NCBI GenBank assembly: GCA_900552465.1
Contig: URZO01000041.1
Span: forward strand, 1 to 34,296
Direction: 5' to 3'
Source of the DNA: an uncultured Parabacteroides sp.
GTDB lineage: Bacteria; Bacteroidota; Bacteroidia; Bacteroidales; Tannerellaceae
Length of the DNA: 34,296 bases
A program made the translations under genes and the position numbers. Numbering within the stretch: the stretch's first letter is position 1; every line of letters begins with the position of its first letter. The notes under the pieces were generated by a model that was not told the DNA's origin, did no database searches, and worked only from the letters and a program-made list of their open reading frames with translations. Positions 33,321 to 34,296 of this stretch are shown here, piece by piece.

Positions 33321-34214
33321 TTAGCACTTAATGCTTAGTTGATTCAATACGTCACGAATCTTTTCAAATGTCGTAATACGGGTAGGAACCAATGGCAAAC
33401 GCAACTTGTTTTCGATAAAGCCCATTGCATTCAACATACTCTTCGCCCCTGCCGGATTACCATCTACAAACAACAGGCTGAACAGTTCTGTAAAACTATG
33501 ATGAATCGTACGGACACTGTTATAATCGCCCGCCAATGCCAGACGTACCATACGGCTGAATTCACGCGGGAAAGCATTTCCAATTACAGAAATCACACCG
33601 ACAGCCCCCAATGTAATAAGCGGAAAAGTAATGCCGTCATCACCGGAAATCACACTGAAGTTAGCCGGCTTGTTCTTGATAATATCGTCCATCTGGGTAA
33701 TATTACCGGAGGCTTCCTTAACTGCAATGACATTCTTAAATTCGCGGGCGATGCGAAGGGTCGTCTCGGCCGTCATATTCACGCCCGTTCGCCCAGGGAC
33801 ATTATATAATACGATCGGCAGCGTTGTAGCTTCCGCAATCGCTTTATAGTGCTGATAGATTCCTTCCTGAGAGGGTTTATTATAATAAGGCACAACAGAT
33901 AGAATTGCGTCTATACCGTCGAAATTGTCTTTTTTCAGTTTTTCAACAATCGACCGTGTACAGTTTCCACCAAGTCCCAAAACAATGGGGATACGTCCGT
34001 TTACCTTCGTTACTACTAAATCAATTATATTCTTCTTTTCTTCTTCTGTCAGTGTAGGGGTTTCCGCAGTAGTACCTAATACAACCAGATAATCGGTTCC
34101 ATTCTGCAACTGATAGTCTACAAGCCTGCCTAACGCCTCATAGTCTACACTTTCGTCCTCTTTAAAGGGAGTGATCAGTGCCACACCCATTCCTTTTAAA
34201 TTTATGTCTGCCAT
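33321..34214 (-). CDS. dapA: 4-hydroxy-tetrahydrodipicolinate synthase
   Basis: A 297-residue class I aldolase-fold enzyme condensing pyruvate with aspartate semialdehyde, the first committed step to diaminopimelate and lysine. The active-site set is complete. Thr48-Thr49 in GTTAETPTL, Tyr137 and Arg142 in YNVPGRTG, and the Schiff-base Lys166 in VIAVKEASGN match Thr44/45, Tyr133, Arg138 and Lys161 of the E. coli enzyme. The length is typical. The arginine in the YNVPGR motif argues for DapA over N-acetylneuraminate lyase. It stands alone on the minus strand with its own promoter and a shared terminator. Confidence 0.96.
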   Translation of the reverse strand: MADINLKGMGVALITPFKEDESVDYEALGRLVDYQLQNGTDYLVVLGTTAETPTLTEEEKKNIIDLVVTKVNGRIPIVLGLGGNCTRSIVEKLKKDNFDGIDAILSVVPYYNKPSQEGIYQHYKAIAEATTLPIVLYNVPGRTGVNMTAETTLRIAREFKNVIAVKEASGNITQMDDIIKNKPANFSVISGDDGITFPLITLGAVGVISVIGNAFPREFSRMVRLALAGDYNSVRTIHHSFTELFSLLFVDGNPAGAKSMLNAMGFIENKLRLPLVPTRITTFEKIRDVLNQLSIKC

Positions 34215-34248
34215 GGGAAAAATATTCCTTTTTTGTTATTTAGCCTTG

Positions 34249-34256
34249 CAAAAATA
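34249..34256 (-). promoter_or_regulatory. -7 promoter element for dapA
   Basis: On the minus strand TATTTTTG matches TAnnTTTG, 34 bp before the dapA ATG. No -33 TTTG is visible at the usual spacing. Confidence 0.6.
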
Positions 34257-34296
34257 AGGAATTTATATCATTTTGAGCGTATCGTCTGCAAATAAA

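Overview
The window comes from a chromosome of the order Bacteroidales, most likely Parabacteroides or a close relative. Most genes are preceded by the Bacteroidetes -7 promoter element TAnnTTTG instead of an E. coli-type -10/-35. There are a two-cysteine-plug TonB receptor, GH97 and GH51 glycosidases, and an L-arabinose cluster of the kind described in Bacteroides thetaiotaomicron, including a NUDIX-type AraR regulator. I see no insertion sequences, phage genes or CRISPR array. The genus call is an inference from gene content.

Layout. The left edge cuts a tRNA-Asp (minus). Positions 190-2226 carry a PLP aminotransferase and a YqgE/AlgH-family protein (plus). Positions 2249-4591 carry a minus-strand operon in transcription order recR, family 2 glycosyltransferase, GNAT acetyltransferase. 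Positions 4914-8228 carry an OPT-family transporter coupled to a SpoIID-domain protein (plus). Positions 8504-10592 carry a sodium:solute symporter and the ribosome-assembly GTPase EngB (plus). Positions 10746-13701 (minus) carry a histidine-rich small membrane protein followed by a TonB-dependent receptor. Positions 13890-16175 encode a malic enzyme with a phosphotransacetylase-like tail (plus).

From 16313 to 33202 the window is devoted to arabinose and galactose. A minus-strand operon encodes a secreted GH51 alpha-L-arabinofuranosidase and a GH97 enzyme with the residues of the retaining alpha-galactosidase branch. Divergent from it run galM, an MFS sugar porter, galK and araR. Then come araD-araA-araB from an operator-bearing promoter, and transketolase, rpiB and a second sodium:sugar symporter from another. 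Together they would release arabinose and galactose in the periplasm, import both, feed galactose into the Leloir pathway, and convert L-arabinose to D-xylulose-5-phosphate for the pentose phosphate pathway. dapA (minus) closes the window.

The most unusual signal is not a gene. Three separate intergenic regions (about 4660-4757, 13135-13300 and 24805-24892) each hold a tandem array with an exact 22-bp period built from inverted half-sites. The half-site sequence is different in each array. In the middle array twelve half-sites sit on a strict 11-bp grid. The shared geometry with unrelated sequences, in three different transcriptional contexts, is not explained by any family I recognise. Other noncoding items of note are a perfect 15-bp inverted repeat enclosing the galK promoter, a perfect 17-bp palindrome inside the araD promoter (candidate AraR operator), and a foldable element between the convergent engB and TonB-receptor genes.
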